DNA of 56,511 nt, from NCBI RefSeq assembly GCF_001673155.1, contig NZ_LZLE01000178.1, forward strand, positions 1 through 56,511, read 5' to 3'. Shown here one piece after another: positions 34,943-43,855 of this stretch. The stretch is from Mycobacterium sp. 1423905.2 (GTDB taxonomy: Bacteria > Actinomycetota > Actinomycetes > Mycobacteriales > Mycobacteriaceae). The notes under the pieces were generated by a model. That model searched no databases. It saw only the letters and a list, made by a program, of their open reading frames with translations, and was not told the DNA's origin. The position numbers and the translations under genes were made by a program. Every line of letters begins with the position of its first letter. Within the stretch, counting starts at the first letter, position 1.

Positions 34943-36118
34943 TTAAGCGCCCAGCCGCACCGGCATCCGTTTGACGCCGGGCACCATGGTGGCCCGCATC
35001 CGGCTCACCTCTCCGACGAGTTCGATGCTGGGGAAGCGGCTCAGCAGCTCGTCGAACAACAGGTGTGCTTCCAGACGCGCCAGCTGAGCGCCCAGGCAGG
35101 AATGCTCACCACACCCGAAAGCGATGTGCGGGTTGGGATGTCGGGTCACGTCGAAGGCCTCGGAATCGGTGCCGAAGACGTCTTCGTCACGGTTGGCCGA
35201 CCCATATAGCATCACCACCACCTGACCGGCAGCGATGCGCTGCCCGCGGATCTGGACATCGGTCGTCGCGGTACGCGCCATGTGCACCACCGGGCTGTTC
35301 CAGCGCAGCATCTCCTCCACCGCGCTGGGAATCAACGACGGGTCCTCGACCAGCATCCGGTACTGGTCGGGGTGCTCGATCAGCGCCAGCGTGCCCAGCG
35401 CAATCAGATTGCGGGTGGTCTCGTTGCCGGCTACCAACAGCAGGAACGCGAAGTTGACCAATTCTTCGTCGCTGAGCCGCAATCCGTCGATCTCCGCGTT
35501 CACCAGAGTGGACAGCATGTCCTCGCGCGCCCCGGTGCGCCGGTCGGCGATCAACGCTTGGAAGTACTCGTAGAGCTGGCCGGCCGCTACCAACGAGTCG
35601 AGCTCGATCTCCGGGTCGGCGGACCCGGTCATGGCGTCCGACCAGGCGCGGAACTGTTCCCAGTCGTCCGGCGGTGCGCCCAGCAGTTGAGCGATGATGC
35701 GGGTGGGCAGCGGCGCGGCGATTTCCTCGGCGAACTCGTGGACGGAACCCGGCTCGATCTCGTCGAGAATCCCGCGCACGATCTCGCGGATCTTCGGCTC
35801 CAGGATGGCGACGTGGCGGCGGGTGAAGCCGGAATTGATCAGCTTGCGCAGCTGACGGTGCCGCGGCGGGTCGGTGAAGATCAAGCTGCCTTCCTGCACC
35901 GGATTCGGCAGTTGGGGGTCGGGAATGGTGATGCCCTGCGTCGAAGAGAACAGCGCGGGGTTGCTCGACACGAACCGGACGTCCTCGTACTTGAGCAGTG
36001 CCCAGAATCCAGTGACGTCGTTCCAGCAGACCGGTGACAGGGCTCGCAGTTCGCGATAGGCCGGGTACGGATCGCCGGCATAGAAGTCGGGCGAGTGCAG
36101 GGGGAACGTAGTGCGCAC
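34943..36118 (-). CDS. Cytochrome P450
   Basis: This is a 391-residue soluble bacterial P450. The I-helix motif AGNETTRN, the ExxR-containing helix (AVEEMLRWNSPVVHMAR) and the heme loop FGCGEHSCLGAQLAR with ligand Cys341 are all present. It is the first gene of the igr-like operon, in the place that cyp125 holds in the cholesterol operon, but I cannot assign its CYP family by eye. The likely role is hydroxylation of a hydrophobic substrate ahead of oxidation to an acid. The GTG start has a GGGAGG ribosome binding site. Electrons may come from a ferredoxin such as FdxC, but no ferredoxin gene is adjacent. A 21-bp palindrome lies about 20 bases upstream. Confidence 0.92.
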   Translation of the reverse strand: MRTTFPLHSPDFYAGDPYPAYRELRALSPVCWNDVTGFWALLKYEDVRFVSSNPALFSSTQGITIPDPQLPNPVQEGSLIFTDPPRHRQLRKLINSGFTRRHVAILEPKIREIVRGILDEIEPGSVHEFAEEIAAPLPTRIIAQLLGAPPDDWEQFRAWSDAMTGSADPEIELDSLVAAGQLYEYFQALIADRRTGAREDMLSTLVNAEIDGLRLSDEELVNFAFLLLVAGNETTRNLIALGTLALIEHPDQYRMLVEDPSLIPSAVEEMLRWNSPVVHMARTATTDVQIRGQRIAAGQVVVMLYGSANRDEDVFGTDSEAFDVTRHPNPHIAFGCGEHSCLGAQLARLEAHLLFDELLSRFPSIELVGEVSRMRATMVPGVKRMPVRLGA

Positions 36119-36138
36119 TGGCTCGCCTCCCTCAATCC

Positions 36139-36159
36139 GACACTTAGGCCATAAGTGTC
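36139..36159. promoter_or_regulatory. 21-bp palindrome, candidate TetR operator of the P450 operon
   Basis: GACACTTA (36139-36146) and TAAGTGTC (36152-36159) form a perfect 8-bp inverted repeat with a 5-bp spacer, 21 bases upstream of the P450 start. Further half-sites (AGTGTCT at 36169-36175) occur toward the divergent gene. Length and symmetry fit a TetR dimer site. It does not match the KstR consensus as I remember it. Confidence 0.55.
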
Positions 36160-36243
36160 TTGTTGAGAGTGTCTACTCCTTGGCGTAGCACTATGTCAAT
36201 CACGGTAATTCATGGCCGAAGTGATTGACGCCCGCCTGCAACG

Positions 36244-36269
36244 GGTGTACACCAGGTCACTAGATGACC
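36244..36269. promoter_or_regulatory. Two palindromes ahead of the aldehyde dehydrogenase gene
   Basis: GGTGTACACC (36244-36253) is a perfect 10-bp palindrome, followed at once by GGTCA (36255-36259) and TGACC (36265-36269) around CTAGA. They lie between 20 and 50 bases upstream of the chosen ATG at 36291 and may be a repressor site for the plus-strand transcript. Confidence 0.4.
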
Positions 36270-36290
36270 GACGTTCGGGTGAGGAAGCAG

Positions 36291-37748
36291 ATGGCCGAGC
36301 CGCAGCCCACGCAATTGATTGACGCCTATGGGCTCTACATCGACGGGCGCTGGGTCGAACCGGAGGACGGTCGCTACGACGACGTCTGCCCGGCCACCGA
36401 ACGCACCATCGCCACCGCGCCGGATGCAAGTGTCGATCAGGTCGGCGCGGCCATCGGCGCCGCCCGGCGGGCCTTCGACGAGGGCCCATGGCGGACCATG
36501 GCCGGGGCGGAGCGAGCCAGGTATCTGAACCAACTCGGCGACGCCTTACTCAAGCACAACGACGAATTCTTCGCGCTGGCCCAGGCGGAGTGGGGATGCA
36601 CCGCCAACGAGCGCATCATGCAAGTCGACGGCGCCGGATACATGTCCATGCACGCGGCTCAACTCGCCGCAAAACTGGCCGACAAGCCCGTTACCGGGAT
36701 CGGCGCCGGCACCACACTGCTGCGCCATGAGCCCCTGGGGGTGGTGTCCATCCTGACGCCGTGGAACTTCCCGCACACCCTCAACGTGATGAAGGTCAAC
36801 AATGCGCTGGCCGCGGGCAACACCGTCGTCCTCAAACCCTCGCCCTTGACTCCGTTGGCCGGGTTGGCGCTGGCCCGAATCATCGACGAGCACACCGACA
36901 TCCCGCCCGGAGTGGTCAACGTCGTCACTCCGTCGGGTATCGAAGCGGCGAAAGCGCTGACCACCGATCCGCGCGTCGACATGGTCAGCTTCACCGGCAG
37001 CTCCGCGGTCGGATGCCAGGTCATGTCGGCCGCCGGCCAAAGCATGAAACGCATCCTGCTCGAGTGCGGCGGTAAGTCGGCCAGCATCCTGCTCGACGAC
37101 ACCATGGTGACCGACGACATGCTGCGGCAGATGCTGTTCGACTGCTGCTCGCTGCACGCCGGGCAGGCCTGCATCCTGCACAGCCGGCTGTTGCTGCCTG
37201 ACAATCTCCACGACGACGTGGTGGACCGGCTGGTCATCCTGGCCCGTGCGGTCAAGGTCGGCGATCCTACTGACCCGGCGGTGCAGATGGGCCCGTTGAT
37301 CAGCGCGTCGCAGCTCGAGCGGGTCCAGGAATTGGTCGGCGCGGCCGTGCGCGACGGTGCCACGCTGGCGACCGGGGGCCAGCGCCTCGGCGATGTCGGA
37401 TTCTATTTCGAACCAACGATTCTCACCGATGTCGAGCCGGATGCGGCGATCGCCCAAGAGGAAGTGTTCGGCCCGGTGCTGACGGTGTTGCGCTACCGCG
37501 ACGACGAAGAGGCGGTGGCAATCGCCAACAACTCCCGCTACGGCCTGTCCGGAGGGGTGTGGGGGACCGACGTGGACCGGGCCGTCGGCGTGGCGCGGCG
37601 CATCCGCACCGGACAGATCGCGGTCAACGGCACCAGCCCGGGCGACGCCCCCTTCGGCGGGTTCAAGCTCAGCGGGTTCGGCCGGGAAGGCGGGGGCATC
37701 GGCGGACTACACCAGTACATGGAGCCGCAGGCCATCGGGATTCCCTGA
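36291..37748 (+). CDS. NAD(P)-dependent aldehyde dehydrogenase
   Basis: This is a 485-residue aldehyde dehydrogenase with Cys294 as the nucleophile (HAGQACILHSR) and Glu258 as the base (LECGGKSAS), the cofactor motif TPWNFPHTLNVMKVNNALAA and the C-terminal PFGGFKLSGFGREGG. I chose ATG at 36291 because GAGGAAG sits just before it; an ATG at 36264 would add nine residues but has no good ribosome binding site. It is divergent from the P450 operon and overlaps the CoA-transferase by one base. A role in turning an aldehyde from P450/alcohol dehydrogenase action into an acid, which the transferase would activate, is the simplest reading. Confidence 0.9.
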   Translation: MAEPQPTQLIDAYGLYIDGRWVEPEDGRYDDVCPATERTIATAPDASVDQVGAAIGAARRAFDEGPWRTMAGAERARYLNQLGDALLKHNDEFFALAQAEWGCTANERIMQVDGAGYMSMHAAQLAAKLADKPVTGIGAGTTLLRHEPLGVVSILTPWNFPHTLNVMKVNNALAAGNTVVLKPSPLTPLAGLALARIIDEHTDIPPGVVNVVTPSGIEAAKALTTDPRVDMVSFTGSSAVGCQVMSAAGQSMKRILLECGGKSASILLDDTMVTDDMLRQMLFDCCSLHAGQACILHSRLLLPDNLHDDVVDRLVILARAVKVGDPTDPAVQMGPLISASQLERVQELVGAAVRDGATLATGGQRLGDVGFYFEPTILTDVEPDAAIAQEEVFGPVLTVLRYRDDEEAVAIANNSRYGLSGGVWGTDVDRAVGVARRIRTGQIAVNGTSPGDAPFGGFKLSGFGREGGGIGGLHQYMEPQAIGIP

Positions 37749-39985
37749 TGTCGGGGCCCCTGGCAGGGATCCGCGTCGTCGAACTCACCACCGAGATCTC
37801 CGGCCCGTACGCGACGAAGCTGTTCGTCGACCTCGGCGCCGAAGTGACCAAAGTTGAAACGCTCGAAGGGGATCCGCTGCGGTGCTGGGGTCCGTTCCCC
37901 GGCGAGGTCAGCGACCCGCAGCGCAGCGGCATGTTCGACTACCTCAATGCGGGCAAGCAGATCGTGACGGCCGACCTCACGCGGCCGGCCGGCATGACCG
38001 CGGTGCGCGAGCTCATCGCTCACGCGGACCTGGTGGTCGAAGATTGGGGGCCCGGCACACTCGAGCACACTGGTCTTGGTGCCGACGCCTTGACACAACT
38101 CAACCCGAACCTGGTGCTGCTACGCATTTCTCAGTTCGGACAGTCGGGCCCATGGCGCGATCGGCACGCGACACCGCTTACCCTACAGGCGGTAGCCGGT
38201 TGGATCAGCGTGCGCGACCCGCACCGCCCGCCGGTGCAAGCCGGGGCCCGCATCGCCGAGTACGTCGCGGGTGCTTACGGCGCGCTGGCCGCGCTCACCG
38301 CCATGCGGCTGCCGGCGACCGGACGCGTCACGGAAGTCGATGTGTCCCAATTCGAGTCGCTGCTGTCGACGCTGCCCTACCCGATGCTGATGTCCGAACG
38401 CATGCGCGCTCTCGGCTTCCCGCCGAACGTGCGCTCCGCACCAATGCTCGGCGTGGTGCGCGCCGCCGACGGCTGGGTCGGAATCAACTGCCTGACCGGG
38501 CAGCATTGGCTCGACGTGTGCGCCATGCTCGGACTGCCCGAGTACGGCGACAAGCAGATCGACATCATGATGGGCGGACCCGAGCGGGCGGAGTTCTTCG
38601 CCCAGGCCGAGCCGGTGCTGGCCGAGCGGACCGTCGCAGAAATCGTCGAACTCGGCCAGGCGCTGCGCATTCCGGCCGCACCGGTCAACGACGGTGCCAG
38701 CGTGCTGGACTGTCCGCAGTACGCCAAGCGCGGCTTCTTCACCCAAGTCCGCGGCTTCCGCCAACCCGGCGTGCCGTTCCGGTTCTCGAATCAATCTGCC
38801 TCGCAACCAGTTCGGTACCCGGATGCGTCGTCGTCAGCCGGCGGCCCACTGCCGTTCGCGGGACTACGGGTGTTCGACCTGAGCACCTTCTGGGCCGGCG
38901 CGTATCTCACCTGCTACTTGGGCGCGTTCGGCGCCGACGTCGTTAAAGTGGAGTCCATTCAGCGGCCCGACGGACACCGCTACTCCGGCGCGTTTCCGTT
39001 CGAGGGCGACGACTGGTACGAGCGCAGCGCCATCTGGCAGGCCACCAACCTCAACAAACGTGACCTCACCCTCGACCTGACCGCGCAGCGCGGCCGCGAC
39101 ATCGCCCACCGGCTGGTCGCCGACGCGGACGTGGTCGTCGAGAACTTCTCGCCGCGAGTCGTGGAGCACTTCGAGCTCGACTACACGTCGGTGGCGGCAT
39201 TCAACCCCGACGTCGTCATGGTGCGCATGCCGGGCTTCGGTTTGGAGGGGCCGTGGCGTGACTACGTCGGCTGGGCGCTCAACATCGAGCAGACCTCCGG
39301 CATGTCCGCCGCCACCGGCTACCCGGACGGCCCGCCGTGCAACCTGCAGGGGCCCGCCGACCCCATCGTCGGCGTGCATGCCGGCGTCGCGCTGCTGGCC
39401 GCGCTCGCACAGCGCCGGCGCACCGGCGAGGGCCGGCTGATCGAAGTCGCGCAGATCGAGGTCGCCGCCTGTGTGACCGCCGAACCGGTGATCGAATACA
39501 CGATGAACGGTGTGGTCCGCCCCCGGGAAGGCAACCGCCGCCGCGGTTATCTGCAGGGCGTGTACCCGAGCAGCGTCGACGACGCCTGGGTGGCCGTGTC
39601 CATCCCGTATGACGGCGCGCTGGACTATGACGTGTTCGACGAACTTGTCACCGGCTGGACGCGCACCCAAACCCCCGAGCGGATCGTGGAAACCCTGCGC
39701 GCTCAAGGCATTGCCGCCGAGCAACTGACCACCGGCGACCAGATGTACGACATCGCCCAGCTCGACGACCGCGGCTTCTACGAACGGTTCGACCACCCGA
39801 TCACCGGGTCACGCCGCTATCCCGGCTGGCCGTTTCGGATCGGCGCGCACCGGCACCACCGGACGCCGCCGCCCACCCTCGGGCAGCACAACGACGAGAT
39901 CCTGCGCGGCCTGGGTCTTTCCGCCGAGGACATCGCCGGCCTGCGCGACCAACGCATCATCGGGCAGCGGGTACTCAACGGCTGA
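37748..39985 (+). CDS. Tandem CaiB/BaiF (class III) CoA-transferase
   Basis: This is a 745-residue protein with two class III CoA-transferase domains: residues about 1-360 (LAGIRVVELTTEISGPYATK) and about 380-745 (FAGLRVFDLSTFWAGAYLTC). The catalytic Asp region is clear in the second half (GPADPIVGVHAGVALLAALA). In the first half the matching stretch is ARIAEYVAGAYGALAALTAM, with Glu in place of Asp, so only one half may be active. Single-chain tandem forms such as Rv1866 are known. The start overlaps the aldehyde dehydrogenase stop by one base (TGATG). It probably activates an acid from the pathway by exchange with a CoA donor, replacing an ATP-dependent ligase. Confidence 0.88.
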   Translation: MSGPLAGIRVVELTTEISGPYATKLFVDLGAEVTKVETLEGDPLRCWGPFPGEVSDPQRSGMFDYLNAGKQIVTADLTRPAGMTAVRELIAHADLVVEDWGPGTLEHTGLGADALTQLNPNLVLLRISQFGQSGPWRDRHATPLTLQAVAGWISVRDPHRPPVQAGARIAEYVAGAYGALAALTAMRLPATGRVTEVDVSQFESLLSTLPYPMLMSERMRALGFPPNVRSAPMLGVVRAADGWVGINCLTGQHWLDVCAMLGLPEYGDKQIDIMMGGPERAEFFAQAEPVLAERTVAEIVELGQALRIPAAPVNDGASVLDCPQYAKRGFFTQVRGFRQPGVPFRFSNQSASQPVRYPDASSSAGGPLPFAGLRVFDLSTFWAGAYLTCYLGAFGADVVKVESIQRPDGHRYSGAFPFEGDDWYERSAIWQATNLNKRDLTLDLTAQRGRDIAHRLVADADVVVENFSPRVVEHFELDYTSVAAFNPDVVMVRMPGFGLEGPWRDYVGWALNIEQTSGMSAATGYPDGPPCNLQGPADPIVGVHAGVALLAALAQRRRTGEGRLIEVAQIEVAACVTAEPVIEYTMNGVVRPREGNRRRGYLQGVYPSSVDDAWVAVSIPYDGALDYDVFDELVTGWTRTQTPERIVETLRAQGIAAEQLTTGDQMYDIAQLDDRGFYERFDHPITGSRRYPGWPFRIGAHRHHRTPPPTLGQHNDEILRGLGLSAEDIAGLRDQRIIGQRVLNG

Positions 39986-40030
39986 CCGGGTGGGTTTACC
40001 GACGCGTTGACACGTGAAAGGCTGCTGGGC

Positions 40031-40936
40031 ATGGTCGTCGCGATCGCCCGCCCCAAGCTCGAAGGAAACATCGCCGTCGGGGAGGACCGGCAGATCGGTT
40101 TCGCCGAGTTCGGCGCCCCGCAGGGACGACCCGTGTTCTGGTTGCACGGCACTCCCGGCGCGCGCCGGCAGATCCCCACCGAAGCCCGCGTCTACGCCGA
40201 GGAACACAACGTCCGCCTCATCGGCATCGACCGGCCCGGCATCGGCTCGTCCACCCCGCACCGCTACGAGACGATTCGGGCGTTCGCCGAGGACCTGCGC
40301 GCCATCGCCGACACGCTCGGCGTCGACAAGATGGCCGTGGTCGGCTTGTCCGGCGGCGGTCCGTACGCGCTGGCCTGCGCGGCGGGCCTGCCCGACCGGG
40401 TGGTGGCCGTCGCTGTGCTCGGCGGAGTGGCGCCCACGCAGGGCCCGGACGCGATCAGCGGCGGCGCGATGAGGCTGGGCCTGCTGGTGGCGCCGTTGCT
40501 CAGGTTTGGCGGCAGCCCGCTGCGCATCGGCGCCAGCCTGCTGGTCCAGTCGATCCGCCCGGTCGCATCACCGGCGCTGTACGCCTATGCCGCCGTCTCG
40601 CCCCAAGCCGATCGTCATCTGCTGACTCGCCCCGAGTTCAAGGCGATGTTCCTCGACGACCTGCTCAACGGCAGCCGCAAACAGCTGGCGGCGCCGTTCA
40701 ACGACATCATCCTGTTCGCCCGGGACTGGGGATTCCGGCTCGACGAGGTGAAGGTGCCGGTCCGCTGGTGGCACGGCGACCATGACCACATCATCCCGTT
40801 CGCCCACGGCGAGCACGTGGTGTCCCGGCTGCCGGACGCCGAGCTGTTCCACCTGCCCGAGGAAAGCCACCTGGCCGGGTTGGGCCGCGGCGAGGAGATC
40901 CTGGCCACGCTGATGAAGCTCTGGGACGAGCAGTAA
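40031..40936 (+). CDS. Alpha/beta hydrolase (Rv1191-like)
   Basis: This is a 301-residue alpha/beta hydrolase of the epoxide hydrolase/lactonase-like group. The oxyanion motif is WLHGTPGARRQIP, the nucleophile elbow GLSGGGPYALA with Ser near residue 105, an acid in WWHGDHDHIIPF and the catalytic His in EESHLAGLG near the C terminus. It precedes fadD36 as in M. tuberculosis and its substrate is unknown. ATG at 40031 is chosen, with GAAAGG nine bases upstream; an in-frame TTG at 40007 would add eight residues. Confidence 0.82.
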   Translation: MVVAIARPKLEGNIAVGEDRQIGFAEFGAPQGRPVFWLHGTPGARRQIPTEARVYAEEHNVRLIGIDRPGIGSSTPHRYETIRAFAEDLRAIADTLGVDKMAVVGLSGGGPYALACAAGLPDRVVAVAVLGGVAPTQGPDAISGGAMRLGLLVAPLLRFGGSPLRIGASLLVQSIRPVASPALYAYAAVSPQADRHLLTRPEFKAMFLDDLLNGSRKQLAAPFNDIILFARDWGFRLDEVKVPVRWWHGDHDHIIPFAHGEHVVSRLPDAELFHLPEESHLAGLGRGEEILATLMKLWDEQ

Positions 40937-40946
40937 CCTCGCTGAC

Positions 40947-42362
40947 GTGCTGCTGGCCTCCCTGAATCCCGCGGCGGTCACCGCCACCGACATCCCCGAC
41001 GCGGTCCGCATCGACGGCGCGGTGCTGAGCCGCAGCGATCTGGTGGGCGCCGCGACGTCGGTGGCCGAGCGGGTCGCCGGCGCCCAGCGGGTCGCGGTGC
41101 TGGCCACTCCCACCGCGGCCACCGTGCTGGCCATCACCGGCTGCCTGATCGCCGGGGTGCCCGTGGTCCCGGTGCCGGCCGACGTCGGGGTGGCCGAACG
41201 GCGGCACATGCTGACCGACTCCGGCGCGCAGGCCTGGCTCGGGGCAGCGCCCCCCGAGGACGAAAGGGAGGGGTTGCCGCACATCCCGGTGCGGCTGCAC
41301 GCCCGGTCCTGGCACCGCTACCCCGAGCCGTCACCGGATGCCCTGGCCATGGTGGTCTACACCTCCGGCACCACCGGACCGCCCAAGGGGGTGCAGGTCA
41401 GCCGGCGCGCCATCGCCGCCGACCTGGACGCCCTGGCCGAAGCCTGGCAGTGGACGGCCGACGACGTCCTGGTGCACGGACTGCCGCTCTACCACATCCA
41501 CGGCCTGGTACTGGGCCTGCTCGGGTCGCTGCGCGTCGGCAACCGCTTCGTGCACACCGGCAAACCCACGCCCGCCGGCTACGCGGCGGCCGGCGGGACG
41601 TTGTATTTCGGGGTGCCGACAGTGTGGTCGCGGGTGGTCGCCGACCAGGCCGCCGCCGAGGCGCTGCGGCCGGCGCGCTTGCTGGTGTCGGGAAGCGCGG
41701 CGCTGCCGGTGCCGGTGTTCGACGGGCTCGAGCGGCTCACCGGGCATCGGCCCATCGAACGTTACGGCGCCTCGGAATCGCTGATCACGCTGTCGACCCG
41801 AGCCGACGGCGAACGCCGCCCCGGCTGGGTGGGCTTGCCGCTGGCCGGCGTGCAAACCCGACTGGTCGACGACGACGGGCACGCCGTCTCGCACGACGGA
41901 GAGACCGTCGGCAAACTGCACGTGCGCGGGCCGACGCTGTTCGACGGCTACCTCAACCGGCCGGACGCCACCGCCGAGGCGTTCGACGCCGACGGCTGGT
42001 ACCGCACCGGCGACGTCGCCGTCATCGACAGCGGCGGCATGCACCGCATCGTCGGCCGAGAGTCCGTCGACCTGATCAAGTCCGGCGGATACCGCATCGG
42101 CGCAGGCGAAATCGAGACGGTGTTGCTGGGACATCCCGGCGTTGACGAGGCCGCCGTCGTCGGCGCACCCGACGAAGACCTCGGGCAGCGGATCGTGGCG
42201 TATGTCGTCAGTTCATCCGCCGTTAACCCTGAGGACTTGATCGAGTATGTCGCGCAACAGCTTTCGGTGCACAAGCGGCCACGGGAAGTGCGCTTCGTCG
42301 ACTCGCTGCCGCGCAATGCGCTGGGCAAGGTACTCAAGAAGCAGTTGCTGGCGCAGGGCTGA
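40947..42362 (+). CDS. fadD36: Acyl-CoA synthetase FadD36
   Basis: This is a 471-residue AMP-forming acyl-CoA synthetase, shorter than usual fatty-acyl ligases and equal in size to FadD36 (Rv1193, about 473). Motifs are the P-loop YTSGTTGPPKGVQVSRR, the YGASESLITLS element, the YRTGDVA motif and the C-terminal lysine in PRNALGKVLKKQLL. The group is related to malonyl-CoA/methylmalonyl-CoA synthetases, so a small dicarboxylate could be the substrate, which is inference. The GTG start lies 10 bases after the hydrolase stop. M. tuberculosis then has PE13-PPE18-esxK-esxL and IS1081; none of these is present here. Confidence 0.9.
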   Translation: MLLASLNPAAVTATDIPDAVRIDGAVLSRSDLVGAATSVAERVAGAQRVAVLATPTAATVLAITGCLIAGVPVVPVPADVGVAERRHMLTDSGAQAWLGAAPPEDEREGLPHIPVRLHARSWHRYPEPSPDALAMVVYTSGTTGPPKGVQVSRRAIAADLDALAEAWQWTADDVLVHGLPLYHIHGLVLGLLGSLRVGNRFVHTGKPTPAGYAAAGGTLYFGVPTVWSRVVADQAAAEALRPARLLVSGSAALPVPVFDGLERLTGHRPIERYGASESLITLSTRADGERRPGWVGLPLAGVQTRLVDDDGHAVSHDGETVGKLHVRGPTLFDGYLNRPDATAEAFDADGWYRTGDVAVIDSGGMHRIVGRESVDLIKSGGYRIGAGEIETVLLGHPGVDEAAVVGAPDEDLGQRIVAYVVSSSAVNPEDLIEYVAQQLSVHKRPREVRFVDSLPRNALGKVLKKQLLAQG

Positions 42363-42515
42363 GCGCTCAACTCGTGTCGCACCGGTAACACCAAGCCCCA
42401 CAATGCAACTGCGCTGAGACCGTTTCGTAACCAAACACCCCAGTTCAGCGACACGCAGGAAACTGCCAGGCGTTTCGACGTGAAAGGCTCTGGGATTTCA
42501 CATACCGTCGTCGCT

Positions 42516-43850
42516 GTGCAACTGCAGGGCGAACAGCGCCAGGACCCGGCGGTGACCGTCGGCAACACCCGCGCCACCCCGATGAAGCAGGTCGCGGCCG
42601 CGTGCCTGGTCGGCTCGGCGATCGAGTACTACGACTTCCTCATCTACGGGACCGCCGCCGCCTTGGTGTTCCCGTACGTGTTCTTCCCGCACCTGAGTCC
42701 GGCGGTGGCGACCATCGCCTCGATGGGGACCTTCGCGACGGCGTTTCTGTCCCGCCCGATCGGCGCCGCGGTCTTCGGCTACTTCGGCGACCGGCTGGGG
42801 CGCAAGAAGACATTGGTGGCCACGCTCCTGATCATGGCCGTCTCGACGGTCACCGTCGGGTTGGTGCCCAGCACGGCGGTCATCGGCATGGCGGCCCCGC
42901 TGATCCTGGTGGCGCTGCGGCTAATGCAGGGCTTCGCCGTCGGCGGGGAATGGGCCGGCTCGGCGCTGCTGAGCGCCGAATACGCGCCGGCCGGCAAACG
43001 CGGCCGCTACGGCATGTTCACCTTGCTCGGCGGCGGCACCGCCGCCGTGCTGAGCAGCCTGACCTTTCTGGGCGTCAGCACCACGATCGGTGAGAACAGT
43101 CCCGCATTTCTGCAGTGGGGATGGCGCATCCCGTTCCTGATCAGCGCCGCCCTGATCGCGCTCGCGCTGTACGTACGGCTGAACATCAGCGAGACGCCGG
43201 TGTTCGCCCAGGAGCGGGCGCGCGACTTGATTCCCCGAACCCCGATCGCCGAGGTGCTTCGCCTGCAGCGTCGGGAGATCATCCTGGCCGGCGGCAGCAT
43301 CCTGGGTGGGTTCGGCTTCGCCTACACCTCGAGCACGTTCCTGGCCATCTACGCCCATTCGCACCTGGGCTATTCGCGGGGCTTCATCTGGTCGGTCGGT
43401 GTGCTGAGCGGACTGGCGAGCATCACCTGCGTCGCGGTGTCGGCCACGCTGAGCGATCGGGTGGGGCGCCGCCGCATGATGCTGGTGGGCTGGCTGGGTT
43501 GCCTGCCCTGGTCGTTCGTGGTGATCCCGTTGCTGGACACCGGTGAGCCCGCCCTGTACGCGGTGGCGATCGTCGGCATCTCGTCGCTGGCTGGGATCGG
43601 CTCCGGCCCCACGGCGGCGTTCATCCCGGAGCTGTTCGCCACCCGCTACCGATACAGCGGGTCGGCGCTGGCGTTGAACATCGCCGGGGTGTTGGGCGGT
43701 GCGGTACCCCCGCTGATCGCCGGCACGCTGCTGGTCACCTACGGCAGTTGGTCGATCGGTTTGATGCTGGCCGGCTTGGTCTTGGTCAGCCTGCTGTGCA
43801 CCTATCTGCTGCCCGAGACCAAGGGCACCGCACTGTCTGCCGAAGCCTGA
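42516..43850 (+). CDS. MFS transporter, metabolite:proton symporter type
   Basis: This is a transporter of about 444 residues with 12 membrane helices, like Rv1200. The MHS-family signature is seen: SAIEYYDFLIYGTAAALVFP, the helix 2-3 loop GYFGDRLGRKKTLV, RLMQGFAVGGEWAGS and the second-half DRVGRRRMM. Members move organic acids, osmolytes or shikimate with protons. The start is uncertain: GTG at 42480, 42516 or 42552 are all in frame, and none has a clear ribosome binding site. The 150 bases upstream contain an inverted repeat (CGTGTCGC at 42373 and GCGACACG at 42448) but no gene. Confidence 0.85.
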   Translation: MQLQGEQRQDPAVTVGNTRATPMKQVAAACLVGSAIEYYDFLIYGTAAALVFPYVFFPHLSPAVATIASMGTFATAFLSRPIGAAVFGYFGDRLGRKKTLVATLLIMAVSTVTVGLVPSTAVIGMAAPLILVALRLMQGFAVGGEWAGSALLSAEYAPAGKRGRYGMFTLLGGGTAAVLSSLTFLGVSTTIGENSPAFLQWGWRIPFLISAALIALALYVRLNISETPVFAQERARDLIPRTPIAEVLRLQRREIILAGGSILGGFGFAYTSSTFLAIYAHSHLGYSRGFIWSVGVLSGLASITCVAVSATLSDRVGRRRMMLVGWLGCLPWSFVVIPLLDTGEPALYAVAIVGISSLAGIGSGPTAAFIPELFATRYRYSGSALALNIAGVLGGAVPPLIAGTLLVTYGSWSIGLMLAGLVLVSLLCTYLLPETKGTALSAEA

Positions 43851-43855
43851 CGGCG

